From Sphingopyxis sp. BE259 (GTDB taxonomy: Bacteria > Pseudomonadota > Alphaproteobacteria > Sphingomonadales > Sphingomonadaceae), in the NCBI RefSeq assembly GCF_031457495.1, contig NZ_JAVDWM010000001.1, positions 3,398,001 to 3,462,000 of the forward strand: a stretch of 64,000 nucleotides of DNA, in the 5' to 3' direction. How positions within the stretch are numbered: position 1 is the stretch's first letter; each line of letters starts with the position of its first letter. Positions 43,122 through 51,021 of this stretch are shown here, in pieces. The position numbers and the translations under genes are program-made. Below the pieces are notes generated by a model. That model saw only the letters and a list, made by a program, of their open reading frames with translations. It was not told the origin of the DNA and searched no databases.

Positions 43122-44503
43122 GGCGTCTCTCCGATCGCCGCCGCGATGCCTTCGCTATACGGCCCGGTGCGTTCGTGATGTTCGATGTCGGCTTCGGGAA
43201 GCGGCATCGGGCTGCCCGCCATCGCGGCGGCGAGGCGCTGGGTATCGAGCGCGTTCTCCCACTTGGCGACCACGATCGTGGCGACTGCATTGCCGATAAA
43301 ATTGGTGAGCGCGCGGCACTCGCTCATGAACCGGTCGATACCCAGGATCAGGGCCATGCCGGCCACCGGAACCGACGGCACGACCGACAGCGTTGCAGCG
43401 AGGATGACGAAGCCCGCCCCGGTGACGCCTGCCGCACCTTTTGAACTGACCATCGCGACCAGCACCAAGGTCAATTGCTCGCCCAGGGACAGATCAATGC
43501 CCACGGCCTGGGCAATGAACAGTGCGGCGAGCGTCATGTAGATGTTTGTGCCATCCAGATTGAAGGAATAGCCGGTCGGTACCACCAGTCCGACCACCGT
43601 CTTGCGACAGCCAGCAATCTCCATTTTTTCCATCAGGCTGGGCAGCGCGGCCTCGGACGAGGAGGTGCCGAGAACGAGCAGAAGCTCCTCGCGCAGATAT
43701 TTGATCAGACCAATGATCGTGAAACCGGCCAACCTTGCGACGAGACCGAGCACGACGAGCACGAACAGCAGCGACGTGAGGTAGAAGGTCGCAATCAGCG
43801 CGGCGAGGCTGGCCAGCGACCCGATCCCGAATTCGCCGATGGTGAAGGCGATCGCGCCGAATGCGCCGATCGGGGCAAACTTCATCAGCATGTGGACGAG
43901 CTTGAAGATGACCTTGTTAAAGGACCCCATCACGTCGAGCACGAGGTCGCTATGCGGTCTCGTCGTGGCGATTGCGACACCGGTCAGGATCGCGACGAGC
44001 AGCACCTGGAGGATCGATCCGCTGGTCAGGGCGCTGAACAGCGTGGTGGGAATCATGCCCAGCAGAAAGGCCGCAATGGTCTGTTTTTCGGCGGTCTCTG
44101 CATAGGCCGCGACGGCCGTGGTATCGAGCGAGGCGGGATCGATGTTCAGGCCCGCACCCGGCTGCACGACGTTGGCGACGACCAGCCCGATGACCAGTGC
44201 GAGGGTGGAGAAGAACAGGAAATAGACGAACGCCTTGCCGGCGACACTGCCGACCGCCGCCATGTCCTTCATGCCGGCGATGCCCGTCGCAACCGTCAGG
44301 AAGATCACCGGGGCGATGATCATCTTGACCAGCGCGATGAAGCCGTCGCCGAGGGGCTTGAGCGAGGCGCCGAATGCGGGAAACAGATGCCCCACCAGCG
44401 CCCCGAGCGCGATCGCGCTCAACACCTGGACATAGAGATGCCGGTAAAATGGCAACTTGCGAGCGGGCATGCTCATATCGTCAGTGGCCGCTGCCAAACC
44501 CAT
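43118..44503 (-). CDS. dctA: C4-dicarboxylate/cation symporter DctA
   Basis: A 461-residue inner-membrane transporter of the DAACS family, which imports succinate, fumarate, malate and in some cases aspartate or glutamate with H+ or Na+. The typical segments are seen: [50 protein letters not shown], the hairpin [14 protein letters not shown], and [26 protein letters not shown] 44503 follows GAGAGGA. Divergently encoded DctB and DctD lie next door. It heads an operon with an esterase, a TonB receptor and a peptidase. Confidence 0.95.
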   Translation of the reverse strand: MGLAAATDDMSMPARKLPFYRHLYVQVLSAIALGALVGHLFPAFGASLKPLGDGFIALVKMIIAPVIFLTVATGIAGMKDMAAVGSVAGKAFVYFLFFSTLALVIGLVVANVVQPGAGLNIDPASLDTTAVAAYAETAEKQTIAAFLLGMIPTTLFSALTSGSILQVLLVAILTGVAIATTRPHSDLVLDVMGSFNKVIFKLVHMLMKFAPIGAFGAIAFTIGEFGIGSLASLAALIATFYLTSLLFVLVVLGLVARLAGFTIIGLIKYLREELLLVLGTSSSEAALPSLMEKMEIAGCRKTVVGLVVPTGYSFNLDGTNIYMTLAALFIAQAVGIDLSLGEQLTLVLVAMVSSKGAAGVTGAGFVILAATLSVVPSVPVAGMALILGIDRFMSECRALTNFIGNAVATIVVAKWENALDTQRLAAAMAGSPMPLPEADIEHHERTGPYSEGIAAAIGETP

Positions 44504-44527
44504 CGCTGATCCTCTCCCTCGGCAGTT

Positions 44528-44546
44528 TTGCCTTACGGGAACCATA
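44528..44546 (-). promoter_or_regulatory. candidate sigma-54-type -24/-12 element before dctA
   Basis: On the minus strand, TGG-N10-GC spacing is met exactly (GG at 44542-44543, GC at 44530-44531; sequence TATGGTTCCCGTAAGGCA). The distance to the dctA start (about 27 bp) is reasonable. The remaining positions of the -24 and -12 boxes match weakly, so the GG-N10-GC may be chance. See the DctD entry for why a sigma-54 mechanism is in doubt. Confidence 0.35.
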
Positions 44547-44634
44547 AATCGTGAGAGACCGGCGTGAAACGTCGGAGCGCCAATTTCAATAATTATTTAT
44601 TTTCAATGCTTTAATCTAAGCGACCAATCAGATT

Positions 44635-44686
44635 CGTGCGGTTTTCCACACGTTTTGGTTGCAAATTGTGCGGAAAATCGCACAAT
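44635..44686. promoter_or_regulatory. tandem DctD-type upstream activating sites
   Basis: Two similar inverted repeats sit between dctA and dctB: ATTGTGCG-N6-CGCACAAT (44665-44686, perfect 8-bp arms) and CGTGCGG-N4-CCACACG (44635-44652, one mismatch pair). Their centres are 32 bp apart, about three helical turns, as expected for cooperative binding. The form agrees with the rhizobial DctD binding sites as I remember them. They lie 130-180 bp upstream of dctA and immediately before dctB. Confidence 0.65.
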
Positions 44687-44692
44687 GTCCGG

Positions 44693-46390
44693 ATGGCTGG
44701 CTGGGCAGACATCATGGTTCGGGATCGCCGCCGCCTGATTGTGCCAGCGGTGGTGGCCATCCTTCTGTTGGCCGGACTAATTCTCTCCGTCGACCGGGTG
44801 ATGTACGCGCGCGCCCTCATCCAGGAAAAAGAGGTCGCGCGCGACGATGCCGCAATTCTCGCCGACGGTCTCAGAAGCGAACTCGACAAGGTGAGCCTGC
44901 TGCCGATCACGCTGGCAGGCGACCTGCAAGTGCGCCAGCTGCTCGAGGGCGATGCCAGCCAGACCGGGCAGCTTGATATCCGGCTGGAGAACCTCGCCCG
45001 CCAATCGGGTGCCGCGGCCATCTATGTCATGGACAAGGACGGCCTCACCCTTGCGGCGAGTAACTGGAGACAGCCTGCCACTTTTGTGGGGTCGAACTAC
45101 GCCTTCCGCCGCTATTTCCGGCAGGCCCTGAACGCAGGAACCTCGACCGAGTTTGCGCTTGGCACAGTCAGTCGCAGGCCGGGGTTGTATATCGCGCACA
45201 GGGCCGGTTCGGCGGCCAGCCCGCAAGGCGTGGTAGCCGTCAAGATCGAGTTCGACGCGCTCGAAGCAAGCTGGCGCAAGACAACCGACGGCGTCTACGT
45301 CACCGATGCGACCGGCGTTGTGCTGTTGGCAACCGACGCAGCGTGGCGGTTCCGGCTGACCGGAGAAGGCGTCGCCCGCGCGCGCGACGCGGTGCAGGAC
45401 GAGCAACGCTTCGGCTTGGCCAGACTGGAGCCGCTGGCGATCATGCGGGCTCGCGGCGGAGGAGAGCCGGCGATCGTCGAAGCGCCGCTGTTCGACACCT
45501 CGCAGCCGATCTCGCCCGATGGATGGATGCTGTACCTGCTGGTCGATCCGGGACCGCGCGCAGCAGCGGCGATCGCTAGCGGCAGGTTGGCCGTGGCGCT
45601 TGCACTGGCCAGCACGATCGCGATCGCGTTCGCCCTGTTCTTTGTGCGCCGGCGACGACAGGCTTTGCAGGAGGAGATGGTCGCCCAGCGCACGCGCACC
45701 CTGCGCGACCAACTGTCTCAGGCAAACCGCCTTGCAACGCTGGGTCAGATCTCGGCGGGCGTGGGCCACGAGATCGGGCAACCCGTTGCGGCCATGCGGG
45801 TGTTTGCCGAGAACGGCGAAAAGCTCATTGCGCGCGGACGCGCACAAGACGCGTCGGCAAACTTTCGCGAGATTGTGGGGCTGGCGGACCGGCTCGGCCT
45901 GATTACGGGGGAGCTGCGGCGCTTCAGTCGCCGCCAGCCTGGCCCCCGGCGTCTGGTTAGGATCGGCGAGATCGTAGATGGGGCAAGTCTTCTGCTCCGC
46001 GATCGCATCGTGTCGATGGGCGTGGCGCTGCAGATGCCCTCGGCGGATGATCTCGATATAGCAGTCGCCGCTGAGCACGTGCGTCTGGAACAGGTGCTGG
46101 TCAATCTGCTCCAAAACGCACTGGACGCCGTCGGCGAGGCTGGCGCGGTTGCGATCGAGGTTGTCCGCAACGAAAACGATATCCGCGTGCGCGTATGCGA
46201 TAGCGGACCCGGTATCGGCGCCGACGTGGTCGCCCAACTATTTCAGCCCTTTGCCACCACGAAGCCGGACGGGCTCGGGCTCGGTTTGGTCATTTCGCGC
46301 GACATCATGCGCGATCTGGGCGGCGATCTCGTTTTCGAACCCGACGACAGGCGGACGCGTTTCACCATGATCATTCCCCGAACAAAATGA
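44693..46390 (+). CDS. dctB: DctB-type sensor histidine kinase
   Basis: A membrane sensor kinase (565 residues from ATG 44693). Two membrane helices (about residues 13-35 and 300-320) flank a large periplasmic double-PAS domain typical of C4-dicarboxylate sensors (dCache-like, including SNWRQPATFVGSNYAFRRYF). In the cytoplasm a coiled segment leads to the phosphorylated His in SAGVGHEIGQP (about residue 359) and the ATP-binding domain (NLLQNALDAV, VCDSGPGIG, TKPDGLGLGLVISRDI). The stop overlaps the dctD start. ATG 44714 is an alternative; ATG 44636 would place the regulatory palindromes inside the gene. Confidence 0.92.
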   Translation: MAGWADIMVRDRRRLIVPAVVAILLLAGLILSVDRVMYARALIQEKEVARDDAAILADGLRSELDKVSLLPITLAGDLQVRQLLEGDASQTGQLDIRLENLARQSGAAAIYVMDKDGLTLAASNWRQPATFVGSNYAFRRYFRQALNAGTSTEFALGTVSRRPGLYIAHRAGSAASPQGVVAVKIEFDALEASWRKTTDGVYVTDATGVVLLATDAAWRFRLTGEGVARARDAVQDEQRFGLARLEPLAIMRARGGGEPAIVEAPLFDTSQPISPDGWMLYLLVDPGPRAAAAIASGRLAVALALASTIAIAFALFFVRRRRQALQEEMVAQRTRTLRDQLSQANRLATLGQISAGVGHEIGQPVAAMRVFAENGEKLIARGRAQDASANFREIVGLADRLGLITGELRRFSRRQPGPRRLVRIGEIVDGASLLLRDRIVSMGVALQMPSADDLDIAVAAEHVRLEQVLVNLLQNALDAVGEAGAVAIEVVRNENDIRVRVCDSGPGIGADVVAQLFQPFATTKPDGLGLGLVISRDIMRDLGGDLVFEPDDRRTRFTMIIPRTK

Positions 46391-47712
46391 TCGAAGACAG
46401 CATATCGGTTATCTTCGTCGAGGATGACGAAAGTCTGCGGGCGGGTACGGTCCAGGCATTGCAGATGGAAGGATTTGCCGTGGCGGCGTTTCCGGCCGCG
46501 ACGGCCGCCTTGCGCGAGGTCAATGCCGACTTTGATGGCGTGGTGGTCAGCGACGTTCGCCTGCCCGTTCTGGACGGGATCGAGTTCTTTGCCCGGATTC
46601 GCCAAATCGACCCGGATATCCCGGTGATCTTCACCACCGCACACGGCGACGTGTCGATGGCCGTCAATTCCATGAAGGACGGCGCGGCCGACTTCTTCAC
46701 CAAACCCTATTCGATCGAGCGGCTCGCCCGGTCGGTGCGCCAGGCCGCCGACCGGCGCAGGCTGTTGCTGGAAAATCGCCGATTGCGTTCGCAACTCGAA
46801 GGCAGCACACGCGCGGGCTGGATGGGGTCGTCGGCTGTCGCGCGCCGGACGGAACGGATGCTGCAGGACGTGGCGCAGACCGATGCCGACCTGCTGATCA
46901 GCGGTGCGCCGGGCATCGGCAAGAGCCATGTCGCACGCTTGGTACATGATCTCAGCCCCCGCCGGAATCGTCCGTTTGTCATCCTCGATCCGGGCGTGTT
47001 CGCTAACGAGGAAGCCAATGTTCTGGTCTATGGCCGCGATCCGTCGGTCGCGCTGTCGAGATCGGGAATGATCGAGCGGGCAGCTGGCGGGACGCTGGTC
47101 ATCGAGGCAGTAGAGAGTATCACCGCACGCGACCGGCCGCGTCTCGTCAACCTTGTGGATCACCGGAATTTCATCGCCCTTGGCGCCGAGCGCCCCAAGA
47201 ATGTCGACATCCGGATAATCGGGACCACCACGACACTTCGTCCGGAAGGCGAAGATCTTGCGAGCCGCGACCGCGGTTTGGAAGACCGGCTCAGCGGCAT
47301 AACCGTCACATTGCCCCGCCTCGTCGAGAGGCGTGACGACATACCGGAACTGTTCCACATGTTCGTGGCAGAATTCGAACGCAGTCTCGAGCGAACAGCA
47401 GCAGATCTCACCGAGATCGAGTGGCACCATCTCGTCAGCCACGACTGGCCCGGCAATCTGCGCGAATTGCGAACATTTGCGCAGAATTTCGTGCTGGGAC
47501 TTACGCGCCTGGCCCAACCCGCAGTGCAGGGGGCGATGGGCGCAAGTCTGCATTCTCTGGTAGCAAACTTCGAACGAACGCTTCTCGAAGATGCGATGAA
47601 ACGTGCGGGCGGAAGCGTTACCGAAGTTCAGCGAAATCTGAAGATTCCTCGCAAAACCTTGTACGACAAACTGGCCAAACACGGGCTTCAGGCCCGCAAG
47701 TTTCGCGCGTGA
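46387..47712 (+). CDS. dctD: DctD-like response regulator with degenerate AAA+ domain
   Basis: A 441-residue NtrC-family response regulator. The receiver has Asp56 (VVVSDVRLP) as phosphorylation site. The AAA+ domain has a Walker A-like GAPGIGKS (173-180), but the GAFTGA loop that contacts sigma-54 is absent: where ELFGHEKGAFTGA should be there is FANEEANVLVYGRDPSVALSR. Walker B reads GGTLVIEAV in place of GGTLFLDEI, losing the DE pair. The C-terminal FIS-type helix-turn-helix (GGSVTEVQRNLKIPRKTLYDKLAKHGL) is intact. It probably binds DNA as a dimer and works without sigma-54, as Rhodobacter NtrC and HupR do. Confidence 0.88.
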   Translation: MIEDSISVIFVEDDESLRAGTVQALQMEGFAVAAFPAATAALREVNADFDGVVVSDVRLPVLDGIEFFARIRQIDPDIPVIFTTAHGDVSMAVNSMKDGAADFFTKPYSIERLARSVRQAADRRRLLLENRRLRSQLEGSTRAGWMGSSAVARRTERMLQDVAQTDADLLISGAPGIGKSHVARLVHDLSPRRNRPFVILDPGVFANEEANVLVYGRDPSVALSRSGMIERAAGGTLVIEAVESITARDRPRLVNLVDHRNFIALGAERPKNVDIRIIGTTTTLRPEGEDLASRDRGLEDRLSGITVTLPRLVERRDDIPELFHMFVAEFERSLERTAADLTEIEWHHLVSHDWPGNLRELRTFAQNFVLGLTRLAQPAVQGAMGASLHSLVANFERTLLEDAMKRAGGSVTEVQRNLKIPRKTLYDKLAKHGLQARKFRA

Positions 47713-47917
47713 ACGATCGACCGGCCGGCGACGAGCGAGGCCGTCGTCGACAGCGCAACCAAGGCATCACTGGTTCGCGAACATAAATGGGCGAAATGCT
47801 CGGCAACCTATGTCTGCCGTCGCGGTGATGCGGCACGAAAACAAGGAAGAAATTGGCGGGTGCGAGCCGGCGGCGCGCAGCGCGAACATGCCGGCGCGTT
47901 GCACGATCAGGGTCAGA

Positions 47918-47935
47918 CATTGGCCTAGACCAATG
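47918..47935. promoter_or_regulatory. NagR/DasR-like palindrome upstream of anmK
   Basis: The 18-bp sequence CATTGG-CCTAGA-CCAATG has perfect 6-bp arms and its middle reads TGGCCTAGACCA. GntR/HutC-family amino-sugar regulators such as DasR and NagR recognise TGGTCTAGACCA-like sites, so one base differs. It is 54-71 bp upstream of the anmK ATG. The island encodes a GntR/HutC regulator (55703-56446), the likely ligand. Confidence 0.5.
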
Positions 47936-47949
47936 CTTTCAGCTATTGT

Positions 47950-47970
47950 ATACCAATTAAATACCAATAT
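47950..47970. promoter_or_regulatory. ATACC direct-repeat operator, anmK promoter
   Basis: Two ATACCAAT units start 11 bp apart (47950 and 47961). The same arrangement occurs at 53192 and 61813 before other genes of the amino-sugar island, and apparently nowhere else in the window's promoters. Proposed shared operator for the GntR regulator; the assignment is inferred. Confidence 0.6.
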
Positions 47971-47988
47971 TGGACGGGCGTGTGTGCA

Positions 47989-49107
47989 ATGCGATTTGTT
48001 GTGGGACTTATGTCGGGAACCTCGCGCGACGGGGTTGACGCTGCGCTGATCAAAACCGACGGGCTCAATGCGGTCGAAGCGGTGGCGTTTCACTTTGAAT
48101 CCTACCCCGATGATCTGAAAGCCGTCATTGCAGATGCCTGCGACCTGGCCATGGCCCATCCGCAACCTGTGCCCAGCCAGACCATCGACGATTGCGAAAA
48201 TTTGCTGGATCAGCGCCATTTTTCTGCCGTGGCAACTTTGCTTGGAACGGCCGATGTACCAGTCAATGAGGTCGCAGTGATCGGGCTTCACGGCCATACG
48301 ATCGCGCATCGCGCCGATCTGGGCTGGACCTGGCAAATCGGCAAGCCGGAGTTTTTGGCGAACCGGCTGAACATCCCGGTAATGTCGAACATGCGCCATT
48401 TCGATGTCATGTTCGGCGGTCAGGGCGCGCCTCTTATTCCCGTATTTCACCGCGCGCTGTTTTCAGATGCTTCGCAGCCCGTGGCGGTGCTGAATCTTGG
48501 CGGCGTCGCAAACCTCACCTTCATCGGCACCGACGGCGCGCTGGTTGCATTTGATTGCGGAATGGCGAACGCGTTGATCGATGACTGGATGGGTCAAAAG
48601 ACAAACTATCCGTTCGACGCGGGTGGTGAATTCGCAGCCAATGGCACGGTCGACCAAGGTGTGTTGCAGGCCATGTTGGATCATCCGTTCTTTTCTGCCC
48701 CGGCGCCCAAATCGCTGGACCGTAAAGACTTCAACCTGAACCCGGTAGCAGACCTGTCGGCGCCCGACGGCGCTGCCACCTTGACCGCATTTTCTGCCAA
48801 AGCCGTCGCCTTGGGCTTCCAGCAATTTCCTGTCCGACCACAGCGCTTGATTGTCTGTGGCGGAGGACGCAAGAATGACACGATGCTCAAGATGATCGAG
48901 AAATATTCCGGAATTCCAACGGTGCTTACCGACGATCTGGGCTGGGACGGCGACGCGATCGAAGCGCAGGGATTTGCCTATCTGGCGTATCGCTGTCTCC
49001 ACGGCCTGCCGATAACATATCCCGGCACCACCGGCGTTGCCGAACCCATGTCGGGAGGCGTTTTGACGAGGCCAAACTGGATCGCTGCGGAAATGATGCC
49101 AGCATGA
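47989..49107 (+). CDS. anmK: anhydro-N-acetylmuramic acid kinase
   Basis: AnmK opens and phosphorylates 1,6-anhydro-MurNAc to MurNAc-6-phosphate, the entry of recycled peptidoglycan sugar into MurQ. The 372-residue protein begins with the family motif GLMSGTSRDGVDAALIK and contains LHGHTIAHR, QIGKPEFLANRLNIPVM, LNLGGVANLTF and the kinase-fold GGGRKNDTMLKMI. ATG 47989 is used (GTG 47980 possible). It is coupled by ATGA to the downstream sugar kinase. Upstream lie two candidate operators. Confidence 0.96.
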   Translation: MRFVVGLMSGTSRDGVDAALIKTDGLNAVEAVAFHFESYPDDLKAVIADACDLAMAHPQPVPSQTIDDCENLLDQRHFSAVATLLGTADVPVNEVAVIGLHGHTIAHRADLGWTWQIGKPEFLANRLNIPVMSNMRHFDVMFGGQGAPLIPVFHRALFSDASQPVAVLNLGGVANLTFIGTDGALVAFDCGMANALIDDWMGQKTNYPFDAGGEFAANGTVDQGVLQAMLDHPFFSAPAPKSLDRKDFNLNPVADLSAPDGAATLTAFSAKAVALGFQQFPVRPQRLIVCGGGRKNDTMLKMIEKYSGIPTVLTDDLGWDGDAIEAQGFAYLAYRCLHGLPITYPGTTGVAEPMSGGVLTRPNWIAAEMMPA

Positions 49108-49985
49108 CCTTGTTTCTGGGAATCGATGCTGGGGGCACCTCGAGCAAAGCAAGGCTGACCGACGAGCACGGCAAGATTCTGGGTTCGGGTCATGCAGGAC
49201 CGGCCAACACCCGCATCGGGCTGGATGCTCTCCACGCCACATTGCTCGACGTATCGATGCAGGCCATCCAGGCTGCCGGGTTGAGCAGCGAAGATGCAGG
49301 CAAAATCCGCTGCGGGATGGGCATCGCCGGGATTACACGCATGGGCATGAAGCCGAAGATTCAGGCGCTGACCTTTCCTTTTGCCAACGTCCAATTCACC
49401 AGCGACGCCATGATTGCCAATTTTGGCGCCCATATGGGCGGTGATGGCGCGATTTTGATTATCGGCACCGGCAGCGTCGGGCTGGTCAAGCGGGGCGAAG
49501 ACAGCTTCAGCATCGGCGGCTACGGCTTTCCGATATCCGACGAAGGCAGCGGCGCGGCGCTTGGCCTGAGCGCCATCCGCCATGCCTTGCGGGCGCTCGA
49601 CGGACGGACCAGGCCATCGCCGTTAAGCCAGGCGGTCACCAAGCAGTTCGACCATGCGATTCCACGCGTAATCGCCTGGATGGATGACGCCGCGCCAGGC
49701 GATTACGCCAGCTTTGCGCCACTGGTCATGGACTATGCGGATCTTGGCGATGAAATCGCCCTGTCGATCGTCCGCGACGCGGCACTGCACGTCGAGCGAT
49801 TTATCGAAACCATCCTGTCGCGTGGAGCGCCGCGATGCGTGCTGATGGGCGGGCTGGCCGAGCGAATGAAGCCGTGGCTGCGCGTACGGATCGTCGCGCA
49901 ATTGCAGGACGCCTTGGGCGATGCACTCGACGGCGCCCTGATCCTGGCAGGTCGCCCTATTGGGTCCGGAGCATCTCGCCGGTGA
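49104..49985 (+). CDS. nagK: BadF/BadG-type N-acetylglucosamine kinase
   Basis: A 293-residue ATPase of the BadF/BcrA fold to which N-acetylglucosamine and muramic-acid kinases belong. Phosphate-binding motifs are FLGIDAGGTSSKARL (residues 4-18) and IIGTGSVGLVK; GGYGFPISDEGSGAALGLSAIR is typical of NagK-like members. In this operon it most likely makes GlcNAc-6-P from GlcNAc released by the GH84-like enzyme. It overlaps the anmK stop by ATGA and its last 29 bp overlap the convergent GH84 gene. The gene symbol is by function and context; MurNAc kinase activity cannot be excluded. Confidence 0.85.
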   Translation: MTLFLGIDAGGTSSKARLTDEHGKILGSGHAGPANTRIGLDALHATLLDVSMQAIQAAGLSSEDAGKIRCGMGIAGITRMGMKPKIQALTFPFANVQFTSDAMIANFGAHMGGDGAILIIGTGSVGLVKRGEDSFSIGGYGFPISDEGSGAALGLSAIRHALRALDGRTRPSPLSQAVTKQFDHAIPRVIAWMDDAAPGDYASFAPLVMDYADLGDEIALSIVRDAALHVERFIETILSRGAPRCVLMGGLAERMKPWLRVRIVAQLQDALGDALDGALILAGRPIGSGASRR

Positions 49986-51021
49986 TGACATAACCGCCCG
50001 TCAACCAGTCGACAATTTCGCGGGCGGCGGGGTGGTCGATGTCGCCATATTTCCGGCAGAAATCCATAACCTCATCGGCGATCGCCAACCGGCCACGATC
50101 CTCCAGCGCGTTGAGGTCGCGCTGAAGCATGAGCGCGAGTTCGGCGCCGCAGATGCGGGTTGCCGCGTCCAGAAATTCGGATGCGTAGCGGTAAGCGTCG
50201 CCCTTGGCATAGCATGACGGCAAGGTCAGCGCCGGGATGCAGCTCAGGATCGGCTGCGAGGCCGGATTGATCGCATGATGCGCCAGATAGGGCCCCATGG
50301 CTGCTGGACGACCTGTGAATGACCGCAAATGCAGATGGTTCGACATCCGTGGCCCGTCGTTGACCGGATAATTGTCCCAGAGGGACGGTTTGCGGCCGAG
50401 GCGTTCGGCGACGCTGGCCAAGTGGCCGATGCTGAATTCGCGCGCGCATATTTCCTCGCCGGTCCAATAGACCGAAATCGCCGGGTCCAGCAGCTTGCCT
50501 AGCTTTTCCAGATAGGATTCGGGTCGCTGACCGAACACGCGATCGAGCAGCGGGTCGTCCGAATAATAGCTCGGACACATGAAAAAGCGCGATGCTTTGC
50601 TGGACCCTATGGCGCAATCGACGATTTCGGCCTGTCGCTCTGCCAAGTCGGAAAAATCGCCGCGCATGTCATCGAACAGAATAACCAGATCGTTGACACC
50701 GATCGTATCGAGATGGGCGATCTTGGCTTTCAATGCTTGCCGCGTGTTGCGGTCAAAATCGAGATGCGCGCCATATGGCGTCAGCCCGATACCCGATCGC
50801 ATGTCGCGGTCTGCACAATGCCGGGCAAATTGCCGCAGATTTTGCGTCTCTGCGTCATCATGCAATTGGCACCAGTCACGGCGCAATTTGCCGTCGATCT
50901 TGGGTGCGTAATGGAAGAAGGCATAGCCAGCCGGTGCCAGCCGGTCGATCACGTCGCGACGCTCGTCCCAGCTCCAGGCCCGGCCGAAATAGCCCTCGAT
51001 AATGCCGAGTTCCGGCATCAT
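49957..51021 (-). CDS. cytoplasmic GH84-like beta-N-acetylglucosaminidase
   Basis: A 354-residue TIM-barrel hexosaminidase. The opening GIIEGYFGRAWSWDERRDV and the following YAFFHYAPKID match the GH84 (NAGidase) family signature, and the catalytic acid pair Asp117-Asp118 lies in VILFDDMRGD as in GH84. There is no signal peptide, so it acts in the cytoplasm. In this operon it is the only candidate to split GlcNAc from anhydroMurNAc, a job usually done by the GH3 enzyme NagZ. It follows nagA with ATGA overlap and is convergent with nagK. GlcNAc-disaccharide or glycoprotein substrates are alternatives. Confidence 0.82.
   Translation of the reverse strand: MMPELGIIEGYFGRAWSWDERRDVIDRLAPAGYAFFHYAPKIDGKLRRDWCQLHDDAETQNLRQFARHCADRDMRSGIGLTPYGAHLDFDRNTRQALKAKIAHLDTIGVNDLVILFDDMRGDFSDLAERQAEIVDCAIGSSKASRFFMCPSYYSDDPLLDRVFGQRPESYLEKLGKLLDPAISVYWTGEEICAREFSIGHLASVAERLGRKPSLWDNYPVNDGPRMSNHLHLRSFTGRPAAMGPYLAHHAINPASQPILSCIPALTLPSCYAKGDAYRYASEFLDAATRICGAELALMLQRDLNALEDRGRLAIADEVMDFCRKYGDIDHPAAREIVDWLTGGYVITGEMLRTQ

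Noticed and set aside
44636..44692. N-terminal extension of DctB from ATG 44636
   Set aside because: It would run through the regulatory palindrome and gives a Cys-rich sequence unlike the start of sensor kinases; starts at 44693 or 44714 are better.
47713..47988. 277-bp gap as a possible RNA gene or riboswitch
   Set aside because: Apart from the two operator-like sites I see no stem arrangement typical of a known riboswitch or small RNA.
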